Assembly: GCA_028277885.1 (NCBI GenBank)
Contig: JANQFK010000077.1
Location: 23,275 to 87,274 of the forward strand
DNA: 64,000 nt
Source of the DNA: Myxococcota bacterium
Lineage (GTDB): Bacteria > Myxococcota_A > UBA9160 > UBA6930
Direction of reading: 5' to 3'
The notes beneath the pieces were generated by a model that saw nothing but the letters and a program-made list of their open reading frames with translations, did no database searches and was not told the DNA's origin. Positions 24,048 through 32,960 of the stretch are shown in pieces. Every line of letters starts with the position of its first letter. The stretch's first letter is position 1. Both the position numbers and the translations under genes were made by a program.

Positions 24048-24155
24048 GTGCTTGTCTCCCCAAGAGCAGAGCCGCTCTGCCGCCGGCCCCGTTGCCCTCG
24101 TTCGACCCCATTTGCCGGTTGGCGTACGCCGGGAAGCCTTTTCCCGCGCGGCTAT

Positions 24156-24185
24156 ACGGTAGGGTGCTGCGGTTTCGAGTGTCAA
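24156..24185 (-). promoter_or_regulatory. Candidate sigma-70 promoter of the puc operon
   Basis: On the minus strand a perfect TTGACA (complement of 24180-24185) is followed after 18 bp by TACCGT (complement of 24156-24161). It lies about 110 bases ahead of pucB in a stretch visibly more AT-rich than its surroundings. Confidence 0.5.
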
Positions 24186-24432
24186 GTAAAACTGTCATCT
24201 CTGAGTGTAAACGTTGATTTACGTAGGTCTGAAAACACGCCCTACGGCCGTCTCCGCGCGGCAGAGCCCAGGGAGCCGGCCCGCGCGGTCTCGGCCAGGC
24301 GTGGCCGGGTCCTCCAGGCTCGCCAGAAGCGCCCGCGCGGCGTCCCTGGGGAGCCGAGCCGTGCCCATCGGGCGCGCAGGCCCGTCGAGCTGGCCGTGCT
24401 CTCGACGGCGGAGCCGTGGGCCGACTCGCCGG
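24186..24432. other. Intergenic region between the puc promoter and the SDR gene
   Basis: The puc operator is at its left end. The remaining 200 bases, downstream of the SDR stop, carry no supported gene; I see only a short GACGGCGGAGCC-type inverted motif near 24410. Confidence 0.4.
24206..24223. promoter_or_regulatory. Candidate operator upstream of the puc promoter (TGT-N12-ACG)
   Basis: GTAAA-N6-TTTAC is a perfect inverted repeat (24207-24222). Read as TGT-N12-ACG it matches five of six bases of the CrtJ/PpsR site TGT-N12-ACA, which represses antenna genes in purple bacteria. It is about 20 bp upstream of the -35. No ppsR gene is in the window. Confidence 0.45.
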
Positions 24433-25356
24433 TCAGATCTGGAATTCGATTCCCAGCAGCTCTTCGGAGAGCCGCCAGAGCCTCTCGCAGAGGGCCTTGT
24501 CGTGGGCCTTGGGCGGGAGAGCGCACAGGCCGGGCTCGCCGATCCGCTCGTTCTTGCCCGTCGGACCGATGAAGTCGCCCGCGTTCACGTCGGGGCCGAG
24601 CGCCGCGACGAGCAGCGATCTCGCGCCCTCCGCCGGCGTCGAGATGTCCATGAACCGGACGAGGATCGGCGCGAGCAGTCGAATCCAGATCGACATGTTG
24701 CGCGAGAGGTCCGTGTTGGAGGCTCCCGGGTGCGTCACCACGGCCTTCACGTTCTTCCCCGCCTTGGCGCAGCGATCCCTGAGCTCCATGGTGAAGAGGA
24801 TGTTGGCGAGCTTGCTCTGCCCGTAGGCGAGCATGCCCGGCAGGCCCATGAAGTCCGGACCCTCGTCGTAGTTCCCCTCGAAGCTGAGGTTGTCGAAGAA
24901 GATGTCGGCCTCTTCCCACTTGCCTGCGAGGCTGGAGACGTTGACGATCCTCGTCTCGTGGGGCTGGTCGAGGCGCTCGAACAGCAGCTGCGTCAGCAGG
25001 AAGTGGCCCAGGTGGTTGGCGTCGAACTGCAGCTCGAGGCCGTTCCGGGTGATGGTGCGAGGCGGACCCATCACGCCCGCGTTGTTGACGAGCACGTCCA
25101 GGCGGTCGTGCTTCGTCTCGAGCTCCCGGGCGAAGCGCCGGATGCTCTCCCGGTCCACGAGGTCGAGGGGGAGGAAGGTCGCCTCCGCGTCGGGCACCCG
25201 GGCGCGGATCTCCCCGATCGCCTGCTCGGCCCTGTCCTGGCTGCGACACGCCAGGACCACGGCGCAGCCCTCCCTGGCCAGGCCGAGGCTGGTCTCGTAG
25301 CCGAGGCCCGTGTTGGCACCCGTCACCACCGCGCACTTCTTCGATTGCGAGCCCAT
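24433..25356 (-). CDS. SDR family oxidoreductase, retinol-dehydrogenase/WWOX-like
   Basis: 307 aa. NAD(P)-binding TGANTGLG (about 13-20), NNAGVM, the catalytic Ser in NVSSLAG and AYGQSKLAN (YxxxK). The long insertion between Ser and Tyr (DIFFDNLSFEGNYDEGPDFM) is typical of retinol-dehydrogenase, WWOX-like and protochlorophyllide-reductase-like SDRs. It lacks the cluster of Cys residues of light-dependent protochlorophyllide reductase, so I do not call it POR. It is upstream of the antenna operon on the same strand but 385 bases away. Substrate unknown. Confidence 0.85.
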   Translation of the reverse strand: MGSQSKKCAVVTGANTGLGYETSLGLAREGCAVVLACRSQDRAEQAIGEIRARVPDAEATFLPLDLVDRESIRRFARELETKHDRLDVLVNNAGVMGPPRTITRNGLELQFDANHLGHFLLTQLLFERLDQPHETRIVNVSSLAGKWEEADIFFDNLSFEGNYDEGPDFMGLPGMLAYGQSKLANILFTMELRDRCAKAGKNVKAVVTHPGASNTDLSRNMSIWIRLLAPILVRFMDISTPAEGARSLLVAALGPDVNAGDFIGPTGKNERIGEPGLCALPPKAHDKALCERLWRLSEELLGIEFQI

Positions 25357-25500
25357 GGGGTCCTCCTCGGCCGCATCGCCCGTGGGCGACCGCCTTCGTA
25401 GGATAGGGCACGAGGCTGGGCCCGGTGGCTCGTCCGCGGGAGCCGCTGCCCACCGATCGGCACTTGCCGAAGCGGACGCGGTGGCCCACCGGGGCGCGCA

Positions 25501-26349
25501 TCACGCGTCGAGTGCGGTCCACGGTGGGCCCTGCCGGAGAGCGCCGAGAAGCCTCTGGCCTTCTCGGCGCCCGTTCGGGAACTCGTCGTCCCGGTCCCAG
25601 CGCCAGGCGGCGACCATCGCGAGGGCGAGGCCCCGACAGTCCTGCAGCAGTGCGGGGTCGACGTTCGGATAGCGGTCGCCGACCTCCACGGGCGCGTGCG
25701 CGAGGTCGAACTCGATGGGCCCCCGGCAGCACGTCTCGAGGTCGATGAAGAGCGGCCCAGCCTGCGTGTCGAGAAGGTTGCCCGGGTGCGGCTCGCCGTG
25801 GAGCAGCTGCTCGGCCGCGCCGCGGGCGCGGATCGTGCCCAGCAGGCGACGCAGCGTGTGGGTGAGGAGCTCGCGGTCCGCGCCGGCGAGGGCCGGAGTG
25901 CGGCCCCGACTCGAGACGAGGTGTCGCGCCTCGGCGACCCGGTCGGTGAAGTGCGGAGCCGTGACGTCGACCCTTCGCATGCCCGCATGCAAGCCGAGGA
26001 GCGCGTTCGCGTAGTCGGCTGGCGAGAGCTTCCGGGGTGCCCGTGGCCCGTGGTAGGTCCACAGCGTGACCGCGAAGCCATCCCGCCGATGGACGCCCGG
26101 CGCGACCCGGGGGTCGAGAGCACCCACGGGGCAGCCCTCGGACTCGGCCAGCTGTCGAGCCACCTCGACCTCGAGCTCCGGGACTCCACGCCCGGCGTGC
26201 GCGACGCGGGCGAGGACGTCGCAAGGGGAGAGGTGCACCGCCACCCGGTTCGAGTCGTGGACGACGGACGCGCCGTCCACCGGCAGGTTGCAGCCGGCGG
26301 CGATCGACGTCGCTGCAGCCACGGCACGCGAGACGTCGGATGCCTGCAT
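25501..26349 (-). CDS. Aminoglycoside-phosphotransferase-like (APH/choline kinase fold) enzyme
   Basis: 282 aa. The catalytic loop is LLHGEPHPGNLL, with Glu in place of the usual Asp of HGD, and the metal site is FIDLETCCRGP in place of IDxE/DxD. Both positions keep acidic side chains, so activity is possible. N-terminal lobe motifs are weak (VVHDSNRVAVHL). Such APH-fold genes often modify small metabolites and need not confer resistance. No operon partner; the YdjM-like gene ends 110 bases upstream. Confidence 0.75.
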   Translation of the reverse strand: MQASDVSRAVAAATSIAAGCNLPVDGASVVHDSNRVAVHLSPCDVLARVAHAGRGVPELEVEVARQLAESEGCPVGALDPRVAPGVHRRDGFAVTLWTYHGPRAPRKLSPADYANALLGLHAGMRRVDVTAPHFTDRVAEARHLVSSRGRTPALAGADRELLTHTLRRLLGTIRARGAAEQLLHGEPHPGNLLDTQAGPLFIDLETCCRGPIEFDLAHAPVEVGDRYPNVDPALLQDCRGLALAMVAAWRWDRDDEFPNGRREGQRLLGALRQGPPWTALDA

Positions 26350-26457
26350 CGGCTTCTGCTTCCTGCGGCGTCGGAGGCCTCGTCGAGGCTGGCCCCGCAG
26401 CGCACCGCGGCGTCGCTCGGCTCGTCGCCGTGTGGGCCCGGCCCCCGGCCCCCACGG

Positions 26458-27153
26458 CTACCGCACCCCAGCCGCCGTCCCGGTCACCTGCGCCTCGACC
26501 GCCGGCCGACTCTCCGTCCACGTCAGCACGGCGATCTGCGCGGAGTACAGCATCAGGAGCCCGGCCGCCATGGAGACCGGCAGCGTGCCGTTCGGGGGCA
26601 GGTCCCCGAGCGACGGCGCCGTCGCGAAGCTCGTCGCGATGCCGAAGCCGAAGATCAGCGCGCGGCCCGCCCAGGTGGTTCCGCTGCGTACCAGGCCGCT
26701 CTGCCGCTCCCGGTTCACCACCCAGCCGAGCACCACCGCGGCGAACACGGCCTCGAGGGCCACCGCCACGTACGGAGCCGAGTAGTAGAGCCCGAGCCCC
26801 AGGGGCTGCGTGTCGGGCCCGGCCACGAAGTGCGGGTAGCCCGAGAGCAGGTCGGCTGCGGCATGGGCCGCCACGAGGGCCGCGGCGATCCAGCCAGGGC
26901 GCCACTCACCGAAGACGGCCCGCCCTGCGAGCGCGGCCACCACCAGCCAGGGCAGCGTGGGCAGCAGGTCGTGGGTGACGATCAGCTCCAGGTGGGCCGG
27001 ACCGGCGTGGGTGTGGACCGGCTCGAGCCCCAGGAAGGTCAGCCCGAACCAGGCGAGGTCGGGCAGCTGGGAGGCGGTGAGGAAGAAGGCGAGCTGCGCC
27101 GCCGACGGCGTCCTCTCGGGCAGGAGAGCCGTGGCGTAGTGTCCGGCAATCAT
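26458..27153 (-). CDS. YdjM/DUF457-like membrane-bound metal-dependent hydrolase
   Basis: 231 aa, about six hydrophobic helices. Conserved His/Asp positions in the membrane helices are GHYATALL at the N-terminus, SQLPDLAW, VTHDLL and HAAADLLSGYPH, matching the LexA-induced YdjM-like family. Function unknown. It diverges from a TetR-family gene across an AT-rich 88-bp gap and is the likely target of that regulator. Confidence 0.65.
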   Translation of the reverse strand: MIAGHYATALLPERTPSAAQLAFFLTASQLPDLAWFGLTFLGLEPVHTHAGPAHLELIVTHDLLPTLPWLVVAALAGRAVFGEWRPGWIAAALVAAHAAADLLSGYPHFVAGPDTQPLGLGLYYSAPYVAVALEAVFAAVVLGWVVNRERQSGLVRSGTTWAGRALIFGFGIATSFATAPSLGDLPPNGTLPVSMAAGLLMLYSAQIAVLTWTESRPAVEAQVTGTAAGVR

Positions 27154-27241
27154 GGCGACTCCATTTTGGAACCAGGTGGTATTTTAATATAGAATGGTGA
27201 CACCACGGCCGTCAACGATTATTGGACTCACCGGAGCCGAA
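27154..27241. promoter_or_regulatory. Divergent promoter/operator region, YdjM-like gene and TetR regulator
   Basis: An AT-rich island (TATTTTAATATAGAAT) offers -10-like boxes on both strands. Next to it are the palindrome TGGTG-A-CACCA (27195-27205) and an ACCA/TGGT pair 30 bp away. These are plausible TetR-dimer sites, not demonstrated. Confidence 0.4.
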
Positions 27242-27847
27242 ATGGCCGACGACAGCCCCAGGCGACCCCGAGGACGCCCCCCCAAGCGCGATCGCGCCGA
27301 GGTGGTGCGCGCGGCCATGCTGGCCTGGTGGGCCGAGGGCCCCGAGGGGCTCTCGCTCAACGAGGTCTGTCGCCACACCGGGCTCTCGAAGTCGAGCCTG
27401 TACCGGGAGTTCGGCGGCGAGGACGGCCTGATGGCCGCCGCTCTCGACGCCTACCGCACGCTCGTCGTGCTGCCGCTGCTGGCCCTGCTCGATGACGAGG
27501 CCGAGCCGGCCGACGTTCTGGATCGCCTGGTCGCCTTCACGAGCGAGGAGCGCCCCGTCCCGCCCGGCTGCCTCTTCACGCGACTGCGCCTGGCCCCGGG
27601 CTTCGTCGGGGATGCGACGGCCGCCCTGCTCGCGAGGGTGATCGACGAGCGCCTCGCCGCCTTCGAGCGCTGGCTCCGAGGCCTGCAGGCCCGCGGACGC
27701 CTCGCTGAAGGCCTCTCCGCCACCGAGGCCGCCCGCTACCTCGATGCGCAGCTCTCCCTCGTGCTGGTGAGGCTCGGCGCCGGGGACGACCGCGACGACG
27801 TGCGTCGGGACGCCGCGATGGCGCTGGGGGTGGTGCTCTCCGACTGA
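27242..27847 (+). CDS. TetR/AcrR family transcriptional regulator
   Basis: 201 aa from ATG 27242; an in-frame ATG at 27194 lies inside the operator region. The N-terminus is basic (RRPRGRPPKRDRAEVV). The HTH is LSLNEVCRHTGLSKSSLYREFG (split here by length), about residues 35-56. The ligand domain contains FTSEERPVPPGCLFTRLRL, as in the AefR/TetR_C_16-like subgroup. Probable repressor of the divergent YdjM-like gene and itself. Ligand unknown. Confidence 0.88.
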   Translation: MADDSPRRPRGRPPKRDRAEVVRAAMLAWWAEGPEGLSLNEVCRHTGLSKSSLYREFGGEDGLMAAALDAYRTLVVLPLLALLDDEAEPADVLDRLVAFTSEERPVPPGCLFTRLRLAPGFVGDATAALLARVIDERLAAFERWLRGLQARGRLAEGLSATEAARYLDAQLSLVLVRLGAGDDRDDVRRDAAMALGVVLSD

Positions 27848-27927
27848 GCCGGGTGGACGGGGAGCGCGTTGTGGTCTGGCGGGGCGCTCACTCGAGCCCC
27901 GATCGATCGAGCTTCTCGTAGAGGTCC

Positions 27928-29430
27928 TCATTCCTGGCGTCGCGCTCGTCCGCGCCATCGCCAGACCAAGAACGCGGGGGTGCCGAGAGCGAGGACGGTG
28001 CCGTAGGCCAGGAAAGCGCGCGCGCTCTCCCACGCGGCGACGCGCCGCGCCTCGATGATCCCGACGTACAGGCGATCTCCCTCGATGTGCGCCACGGCTC
28101 CGTCGATGAGCCAGCCCCGAACGAGGAAGCGGTCCGGGCCCAGCGGCTCCACGTCGAGGGGAGGGAGAGCCGGGAAGCGACGCAAGACCGGCCGGTCTCC
28201 GTCCGCATCGATCTCGAGGTTGAAGAACGGGTTCAGGTACCAGAGGTCGTCGGAGAGCACGTCCACGAGGCGATAGGAGGCAGAAGGCGGGGCCGACTCC
28301 GCTGGAACAGCGAGCTCGCGTGCGGGCTCGGTCTCGCGCCGCCCGATGAGCTCCAGGGCGTCGGTGACGAAGCCGGTCGGCGCTTCGGCCGCGTTGCCAC
28401 TGGAGAGGGCGATCGCCGCGACGCCGAGGCCGGGGTCGAGAGCCAGACGGGCACTGGCTCCAGGAATGCCGCCATCGTGCCACGCCAGGACCCGTCCCCC
28501 CCTCTCCCGCACCATGAACCCGAGTCCATAGCCCTCGTCGAGGGCCGGGTGCTGGCGGGCGTGGATACGCAGCATGTCCGCGACGCTGTCGCGACGCAGG
28601 ATACGCCGACCGTCGAGCTCGCCGCCCCGCAGGAAGAGGAGCGAGAAGCGCGCCAGATCACCCGCCGTGGTGATCAGGCCGCCCGCGGGAACGAGTGGGG
28701 AAGTGTCCTTGCGTTCGACACGCCCACCGAGGGCGCCGAACAGGTCTCCGTATCCGATGGGGAGGCGCGACTCGAGCTCCCCGGGCGGTCGAAAGCTCGA
28801 GTCGTTCATGCCGAAGGGCTCGAAGAGGACGGTTCGGGCGTGCTCCGCAAAGGTCTGGCCGTCGGCGGCAGCCGCCAGATGGCCCAGCAGCGCGTAGCCC
28901 TGGTTGGAGTAGATGATCTTCTGGCCGGCGGGCCGCACCGTTCTGAGACGGTCCACGAGATAGCCGGCCAATGGGATCGGATCGCCGCCGGTTCCACGCA
29001 CGGGCAGGCCCGCCGTGTGGGTGAGGAGCTGGCGAATCGTCGCCGCCACGGGCGTGCCCTTCCGATCCCGGATCCAACGCTCCGGGGACAGGTAGCGGTT
29101 GGCTTCCGCATCGAGCTCCAGCCTTCCCCGTTCCACCTGGCGCGCGACGAGCGTCGCGGTCACGAGCTTCGAGATCGAGGCAGCCTGGTACGAGGTCTCG
29201 GGGGTGGCCGCGATGCCGGCCTCCGGGTCGGCGTGGCCCGCGGCGGCCACCGCGGTGCGGCCCTCCGAGACCACCGCGACCGACAGGGAGGGCGCACCGT
29301 GTCGCGCGAGCCGCGCTTCGGCCAGGCTCCGGATCCGGTCTTCGAGGGGCGGGTTCCCGGCTGCGCCGGACGCACCGCTCGAGACGAGGAAGGCCAGAGG
29401 GATGACCGAGAGCAGGGCGGTTCGCGCCAT
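27928..29430 (-). CDS. Serine beta-lactamase-like hydrolase with C-terminal membrane helix
   Basis: 500 aa from ATG 29430 with a signal peptide (LAFLVSSGASG). Class C/penicillin-binding fold: nucleophile SxxK as SISK, YSN (in IIYSNQGYALLGHL), and HDGG in place of KTG (VLAWHDGGIPGA). This is the esterase/LACTB/PBP4* group rather than a true beta-lactamase. A second soluble domain (about 370-470) ends in one TM helix (AYGTVLALGTPAFLVWRWRG), so the protein may be anchored facing the periplasm. It diverges from a TetR gene whose start overlaps a direct repeat in the shared promoter. Confidence 0.85.
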   Translation of the reverse strand: MARTALLSVIPLAFLVSSGASGAAGNPPLEDRIRSLAEARLARHGAPSLSVAVVSEGRTAVAAAGHADPEAGIAATPETSYQAASISKLVTATLVARQVERGRLELDAEANRYLSPERWIRDRKGTPVAATIRQLLTHTAGLPVRGTGGDPIPLAGYLVDRLRTVRPAGQKIIYSNQGYALLGHLAAAADGQTFAEHARTVLFEPFGMNDSSFRPPGELESRLPIGYGDLFGALGGRVERKDTSPLVPAGGLITTAGDLARFSLLFLRGGELDGRRILRRDSVADMLRIHARQHPALDEGYGLGFMVRERGGRVLAWHDGGIPGASARLALDPGLGVAAIALSSGNAAEAPTGFVTDALELIGRRETEPARELAVPAESAPPSASYRLVDVLSDDLWYLNPFFNLEIDADGDRPVLRRFPALPPLDVEPLGPDRFLVRGWLIDGAVAHIEGDRLYVGIIEARRVAAWESARAFLAYGTVLALGTPAFLVWRWRGRARRQE

Positions 29431-29478
29431 GGGGCGACCTCCTGGCTCCGGTCCCCCGGGCGGAGCTTGCTTTCTTAT

Positions 29479-29510
29479 ACAATAATGTAAGTATTCATCA
29501 ACAATAATGT
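29479..29510. promoter_or_regulatory. Direct-repeat operator between hydrolase and TetR genes
   Basis: ACAATAATGT occurs at 29479-29488 and again at 29501-29510, 22 bp apart (two helical turns) in an AT-rich gap. The second copy covers the ATG of the TetR gene, so binding would block its own expression. Confidence 0.5.
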
Positions 29511-30202
29511 CAGAAAAGCACGCACCGAAACCTCGAGGACGGCGCCGCCGCGGCGGCCGACGAGCCGCGGGGGAGACCCGGCAGGCGATTCTCGCCGCCG
29601 CGCGCAAGCGCCTTGCCGAGCACGGGCCCGAAGCCATCCGCCTGAAGCAGATCGCGCGCGACGTCGGGATCTCCCATCCCTCGATCCTTCATCACTTCGG
29701 AAGCCGTGACGGCCTCACCCAGGCCCTGGCTCAGGACGCCCAGGATCGGCTGAACGCGGGCGTGCTCGCGGCCCTGTCGGTCCGGGGCGACGAGACCACC
29801 ATCGGGCCGCTCGTCCGGCACGTCTTCGAGACGCTCGGCGACTCCGGCCACGCTCGCCTGCTGGCATGGCGAGGTCTGGCACTGAGCGAGCCGCACCCCG
29901 AGGACTCGGAGCAGGAGATGCTCCGCAGCCTGACCGATGCGATCCACGTGCGGTGGGTGGAGCATGCGCGCGTGCGCCGGGAGCGCGTGCCGACACGGGA
30001 GGAGTCGGGATTCCTGCTCCGGCTCCTGGGCGCGACGCTGGTCGGCGACTCGATCGTTGGCCCCATCTTCGAGCTCCGCGCCGAGCTCGATGGTCAGCCT
30101 GATTCTCGTGCGCGGTTTCGGAGCTGGCTATCCGCGCTCGTCACGAGTCAATTCATGGGCGGTGAAGTCGGGGAGAGCGCCCGCGACGAAAGGATGGAGT
30201 AG
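29507..30202 (+). CDS. TetR/AcrR family transcriptional regulator
   Basis: 231 aa. A basic N-terminal arm (PRGRRRRGGRRAAG) precedes the HTH (IRLKQIARDVGISHPSILHH, about residues 43-62). The rest is the helical ligand domain, ending with hydrophobic LLRLLGATLVGDSIVGPIFE. It is divergent from the beta-lactamase-like gene. The repeat ACAATAATGT over its start codon suggests autoregulation. The ligand may be an ester or substrate of the neighbouring hydrolase, by inference. Confidence 0.88.
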   Translation: MSEKHAPKPRGRRRRGGRRAAGETRQAILAAARKRLAEHGPEAIRLKQIARDVGISHPSILHHFGSRDGLTQALAQDAQDRLNAGVLAALSVRGDETTIGPLVRHVFETLGDSGHARLLAWRGLALSEPHPEDSEQEMLRSLTDAIHVRWVEHARVRRERVPTREESGFLLRLLGATLVGDSIVGPIFELRAELDGQPDSRARFRSWLSALVTSQFMGGEVGESARDERME

Positions 30203-30555
30203 CCCAGCCAGCCCGAACGCCTTTCCCACAGTCTGGCGGTTCGGAAGCCACGGATCGATTCCTGGACCGAGCAGGGCTCTGGTGGCTCACCTGCCGAAGG
30301 AGGCCGCCGATCCCATCGTAGGCGCTGCCGCCTTCCACGAAGCCGACCCCGAGGTGTGAAGAGGTCGCGGGGGAGCAGGCCGAAGCCAACCGACACCTCA
30401 GTGAGTGTCCGGAAGGCATCGGAATGCTCCATAACCCTTCCCCGGCTCTGCCTGGTCGTTCCTTCGCGATGCGCCTTCGGCGGATCAAGCTCCGGGAAGT
30501 CCGGCAGTCCAACAGTCGGGGACCGACTCGGCGCTGTTCGGGGGCAGGTCGCCGC
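30203..30555. other. Gene-free stretch downstream of TetR and the sigma-54 activator gene
   Basis: About 350 bases between convergent genes. I see no coding potential, tRNA or strong terminator. Short frames here lack ribosome sites and the third-position GC pattern of the real genes. Confidence 0.5.
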
Positions 30556-31920
30556 TCATTCGATGTTCAACCGCTGCATCTTCTTGTAGAGCCCCTCCCG
30601 GGTGACGCCGAGGCGCCGCGCGGTCTCGGCCCGGCGGCCGCCGTGGCGCTCGAGGGCCCGGCGGATCAGCCAGGCCTCGATGCGGTCGAGGCTCTCGCGC
30701 AGGCTCTCGCCCTCGCGGGTGGCGGCGCGCACCGGCTCGACGGCGCCGCGCAGGCGCTCCGAGAGCAGCTCCGGGCCGATGGCCTCGCCCGGCTCGGCCA
30801 GCGCCAGGGCGCGCTGCACCTCGTTCTCGAGCTCGCGGACGTTGCCGGGCCACGGGTAGGAGAGCAGCAGGTGGGCGGCCTCGCGCGAGAACCGGCTGCC
30901 CGGGCGGCCCTCGCGCTCGCCGTGCAGTGCGAGGAAGTGATCGGCCAGGGGGATCACGTCCTCGGGCCGCTCGCGCAGGGGCGGCACCGCGATGGGGAAG
31001 ACGGCGAGGCGGTAGTAGAGGTCCTCGCGGAAGTGGCCGTTCGAGACCTCGAAGCGCAGGTCGCGGTTGGTGGCCGCGATGACGCGCACGTCGACGCGCC
31101 GGGGGGAGGCGCAGCCCACGGGCCGCACCTCGCGCTCCTGGAGGGCGCGCAGCAGCTTGGCCTGGAGCGGGCCCGAGGTCTCGCCCACCTCGTCGAGGAA
31201 CAGGCTCCCGCCGGAGGCCTCCTCGAACAGGCCCGGCTTGTCGCGCTCGGCGCCGGTGAAGGCGCCCCGCACGTGGCCGAACAGCTCGCTCTCGAGCAGG
31301 GTGTCGGGGAAGGCGGCGCAGTTGACCGCCACGAAGGGCTTCGTGGCGCGCGGGCTGCCCTCGTGGATGGCCCGCGCGAGCAGCTCCTTGCCCGTGCCCG
31401 TCGCTCCGGAGACCAGCACCGTGGCGCGCGAGCGCTGGGCGCGAGCCACCAGGGCGTAGACCGCGGCCATCGCCTTGCTGGAGCCCACGATGCCCACGAT
31501 GCCGGCGCGGCCGGTCTCGGCGCCCGCACCCGGGCCGGGCTCGCCCGGCGCGGGCTCGCGGTCGAGGGCGAGCGACGCGAGCCGGCCGGTGACGGACTCG
31601 CCCGTCGTGAACACCGCCCCGGCGCCGGCATCCCGCAGCCGGCGGCGCAGGCGCGCGTCCGCGCCGTCGAGGCGCACGAGCAGCAGGGGCCGCGGGCCCC
31701 GCGCGCAGCGGCTCCCGCCCGCCAGCCGCCGCGTGCCGTCGAGGGTCTGCTCGGGGTCGTCCCCGTCGAGCAGCAGGGCATCGAAGCCGCCCAGGGGCAG
31801 GGCCAGGGCCTCGTCCACGTCGCGCACCCAGGCGAGGTCGAGGCTCGGCGAGTCCGCCACCCGCTCGCTCTCCCACCCCTGCGCCGCGCCGATCCAGAGC
31901 ACCGATCGGATCCGCGCCAT
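30556..31920 (-). CDS. Sigma-54-dependent activator (NtrC-like) with degenerate receiver
   Basis: 454 aa from ATG 31920. Residues 1-120 are receiver-like, but the phospho-acceptor region reads [10 protein letters not shown] without the following conserved Thr/Lys pattern, so phosphorylation is doubtful. The AAA+ domain is complete: Walker [10 protein letters not shown] (171-179), sigma-54 contact loop GAFTGA (219-224), Walker [12 protein letters not shown], and an R-finger region ([15 protein letters not shown]). The C-terminus is a Fis HTH ([20 protein letters not shown]). No partner histidine kinase is adjacent. The target is unknown, and no sigma-54 promoter was recognised nearby. Confidence 0.92.
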   Translation of the reverse strand: MARIRSVLWIGAAQGWESERVADSPSLDLAWVRDVDEALALPLGGFDALLLDGDDPEQTLDGTRRLAGGSRCARGPRPLLLVRLDGADARLRRRLRDAGAGAVFTTGESVTGRLASLALDREPAPGEPGPGAGAETGRAGIVGIVGSSKAMAAVYALVARAQRSRATVLVSGATGTGKELLARAIHEGSPRATKPFVAVNCAAFPDTLLESELFGHVRGAFTGAERDKPGLFEEASGGSLFLDEVGETSGPLQAKLLRALQEREVRPVGCASPRRVDVRVIAATNRDLRFEVSNGHFREDLYYRLAVFPIAVPPLRERPEDVIPLADHFLALHGEREGRPGSRFSREAAHLLLSYPWPGNVRELENEVQRALALAEPGEAIGPELLSERLRGAVEPVRAATREGESLRESLDRIEAWLIRRALERHGGRRAETARRLGVTREGLYKKMQRLNIE

Positions 31921-32077
31921 CACCTGTTCCGCTCCACCTCGGGCCGGGGAGCCTCCCGCGGTGCAAGGCACGTGCCCCGCCGCGGCCGGCGGCCCGCGCG
32001 GCGCCCGGGTGGTGCTGGTCCGAGGTGGTCGCGTTCGGCCGTCGCTGCGTCGGGCGGATCGCCGGCCGGGCGTCGGC

Positions 32078-32785
32078 TCAGCGGCGGCGGCGCAGGGCGA
32101 GGCCGGCGAGGGCGCCGCCGAGGAGCAGCGCGGTGCCGGGCTCGGGGACGAGGGTCACGCTCGTCACGAGGACGAGGTCGCCGGTGATGGGGCCGACGCC
32201 CGAGTAGTCGATCAGCGGAATCTCGTCGAGGGCGGGGTTCAGCAGCGAGGCGTTCCAGCGCTGGAGCCCCGCGATGGCGTCCACGACGTCCATGCCGTCA
32301 CCGAGCACCTCGCCGAAGACCGTGAAGCCCCCGTTCTGGCCGTCGAGGAACGAGTTGTCGCCGAGGTTGAAGAACCACTGGCTGGTGGCGCTGTTCTCCG
32401 GGTCCGGGCCGCCGGAGAGCTTCGCCATGGCGATGGTGCCGCGCAGGTTCGAGATGCCCGGCTCGTTCATCACCGGGTCGAGCTCGGGGATCTCGGCGAT
32501 GGCGTCGCCGTCGAGGAAGAAGCCGCCGCCCTGGATCACGAAGGGCGCGCCGAGCTGGGTGAGGGCGCTGCGGTGGACGATGGAGCCGTCGTAGTCGCCC
32601 GCGTTCATGTACTCGAGGAAGTTCGCCACGGTGAGCGGGGTGGCGTCCTCGAAGAGGTCGATGTCGAAGGTGCCGAGCAGCGTCTCCATGCGGACCACGG
32701 TGGCGCCGGCGGGCCCGGCGGCCAGGGTCGCGAGCAGCAGGGACGCGGCGAGGAGGGAGGCGGCGGTGCGGCGGGTCGGCTTCAT
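32078..32785 (-). CDS. Cyclophilin-type peptidyl-prolyl isomerase with PEP-CTERM tail
   Basis: 235 aa. Signal peptide (ASLLLATLAAGPAGA), then a cyclophilin-like domain (LGTFDIDLFEDATPLTVANF, FVIQGGGFF, GTIAMAKLSG, SQWFFNL, FTVFGEVL). The tail VPEPGTALLLGGALAGLALR followed by Arg residues is a classical PEP-CTERM exosortase sorting signal. Probable role: proline isomerase or chaperone at the cell surface for sorted or exopolysaccharide-associated proteins. The catalytic Arg of canonical cyclophilins (FHR) is replaced by VHR, which keeps the Arg. The matching exosortase is not in the window. Confidence 0.9.
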   Translation of the reverse strand: MKPTRRTAASLLAASLLLATLAAGPAGATVVRMETLLGTFDIDLFEDATPLTVANFLEYMNAGDYDGSIVHRSALTQLGAPFVIQGGGFFLDGDAIAEIPELDPVMNEPGISNLRGTIAMAKLSGGPDPENSATSQWFFNLGDNSFLDGQNGGFTVFGEVLGDGMDVVDAIAGLQRWNASLLNPALDEIPLIDYSGVGPITGDLVLVTSVTLVPEPGTALLLGGALAGLALRRRR

Positions 32786-32960
32786 CAGCGGCTCCGGTTC
32801 GGTGGATCCTTCGCGGAGCGGCCGCCGGGCGCATTCCGGGTGCAGCTCCGGAGGTGAGTGGCCGCCGGGCGCCGAAAATCGCGCGGTGGCGGGCGGGAGC
32901 GGCCGGCTGCGGGGGCGGCGGCCGGGCCGGTGGGGCCGGGGCCGTCCGCGGGGGGTGGGC

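Noticed and set aside
24433..25356. Light-dependent protochlorophyllide reductase near the antenna genes
   Set aside because: The SDR has the general retinol-dehydrogenase pattern but lacks the Cys set of POR, and purple-type phototrophs use the BchLNB enzyme.
25501..26349. Aminoglycoside resistance gene
   Set aside because: Only the APH fold is seen, with Glu replacing Asp in the catalytic loop and no close match to known resistance subfamilies.
24242..26905. An 887-codon minus-strand frame across the SDR, phosphotransferase and YdjM-like genes
   Set aside because: High-GC shadow; the real genes in the other frames have complete family motifs.
27928..29430. Antibiotic-resistance beta-lactamase
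   Set aside because: HDGG in place of KTG, a C-terminal domain and a TM helix place it with esterase/PBP4*-like proteins.
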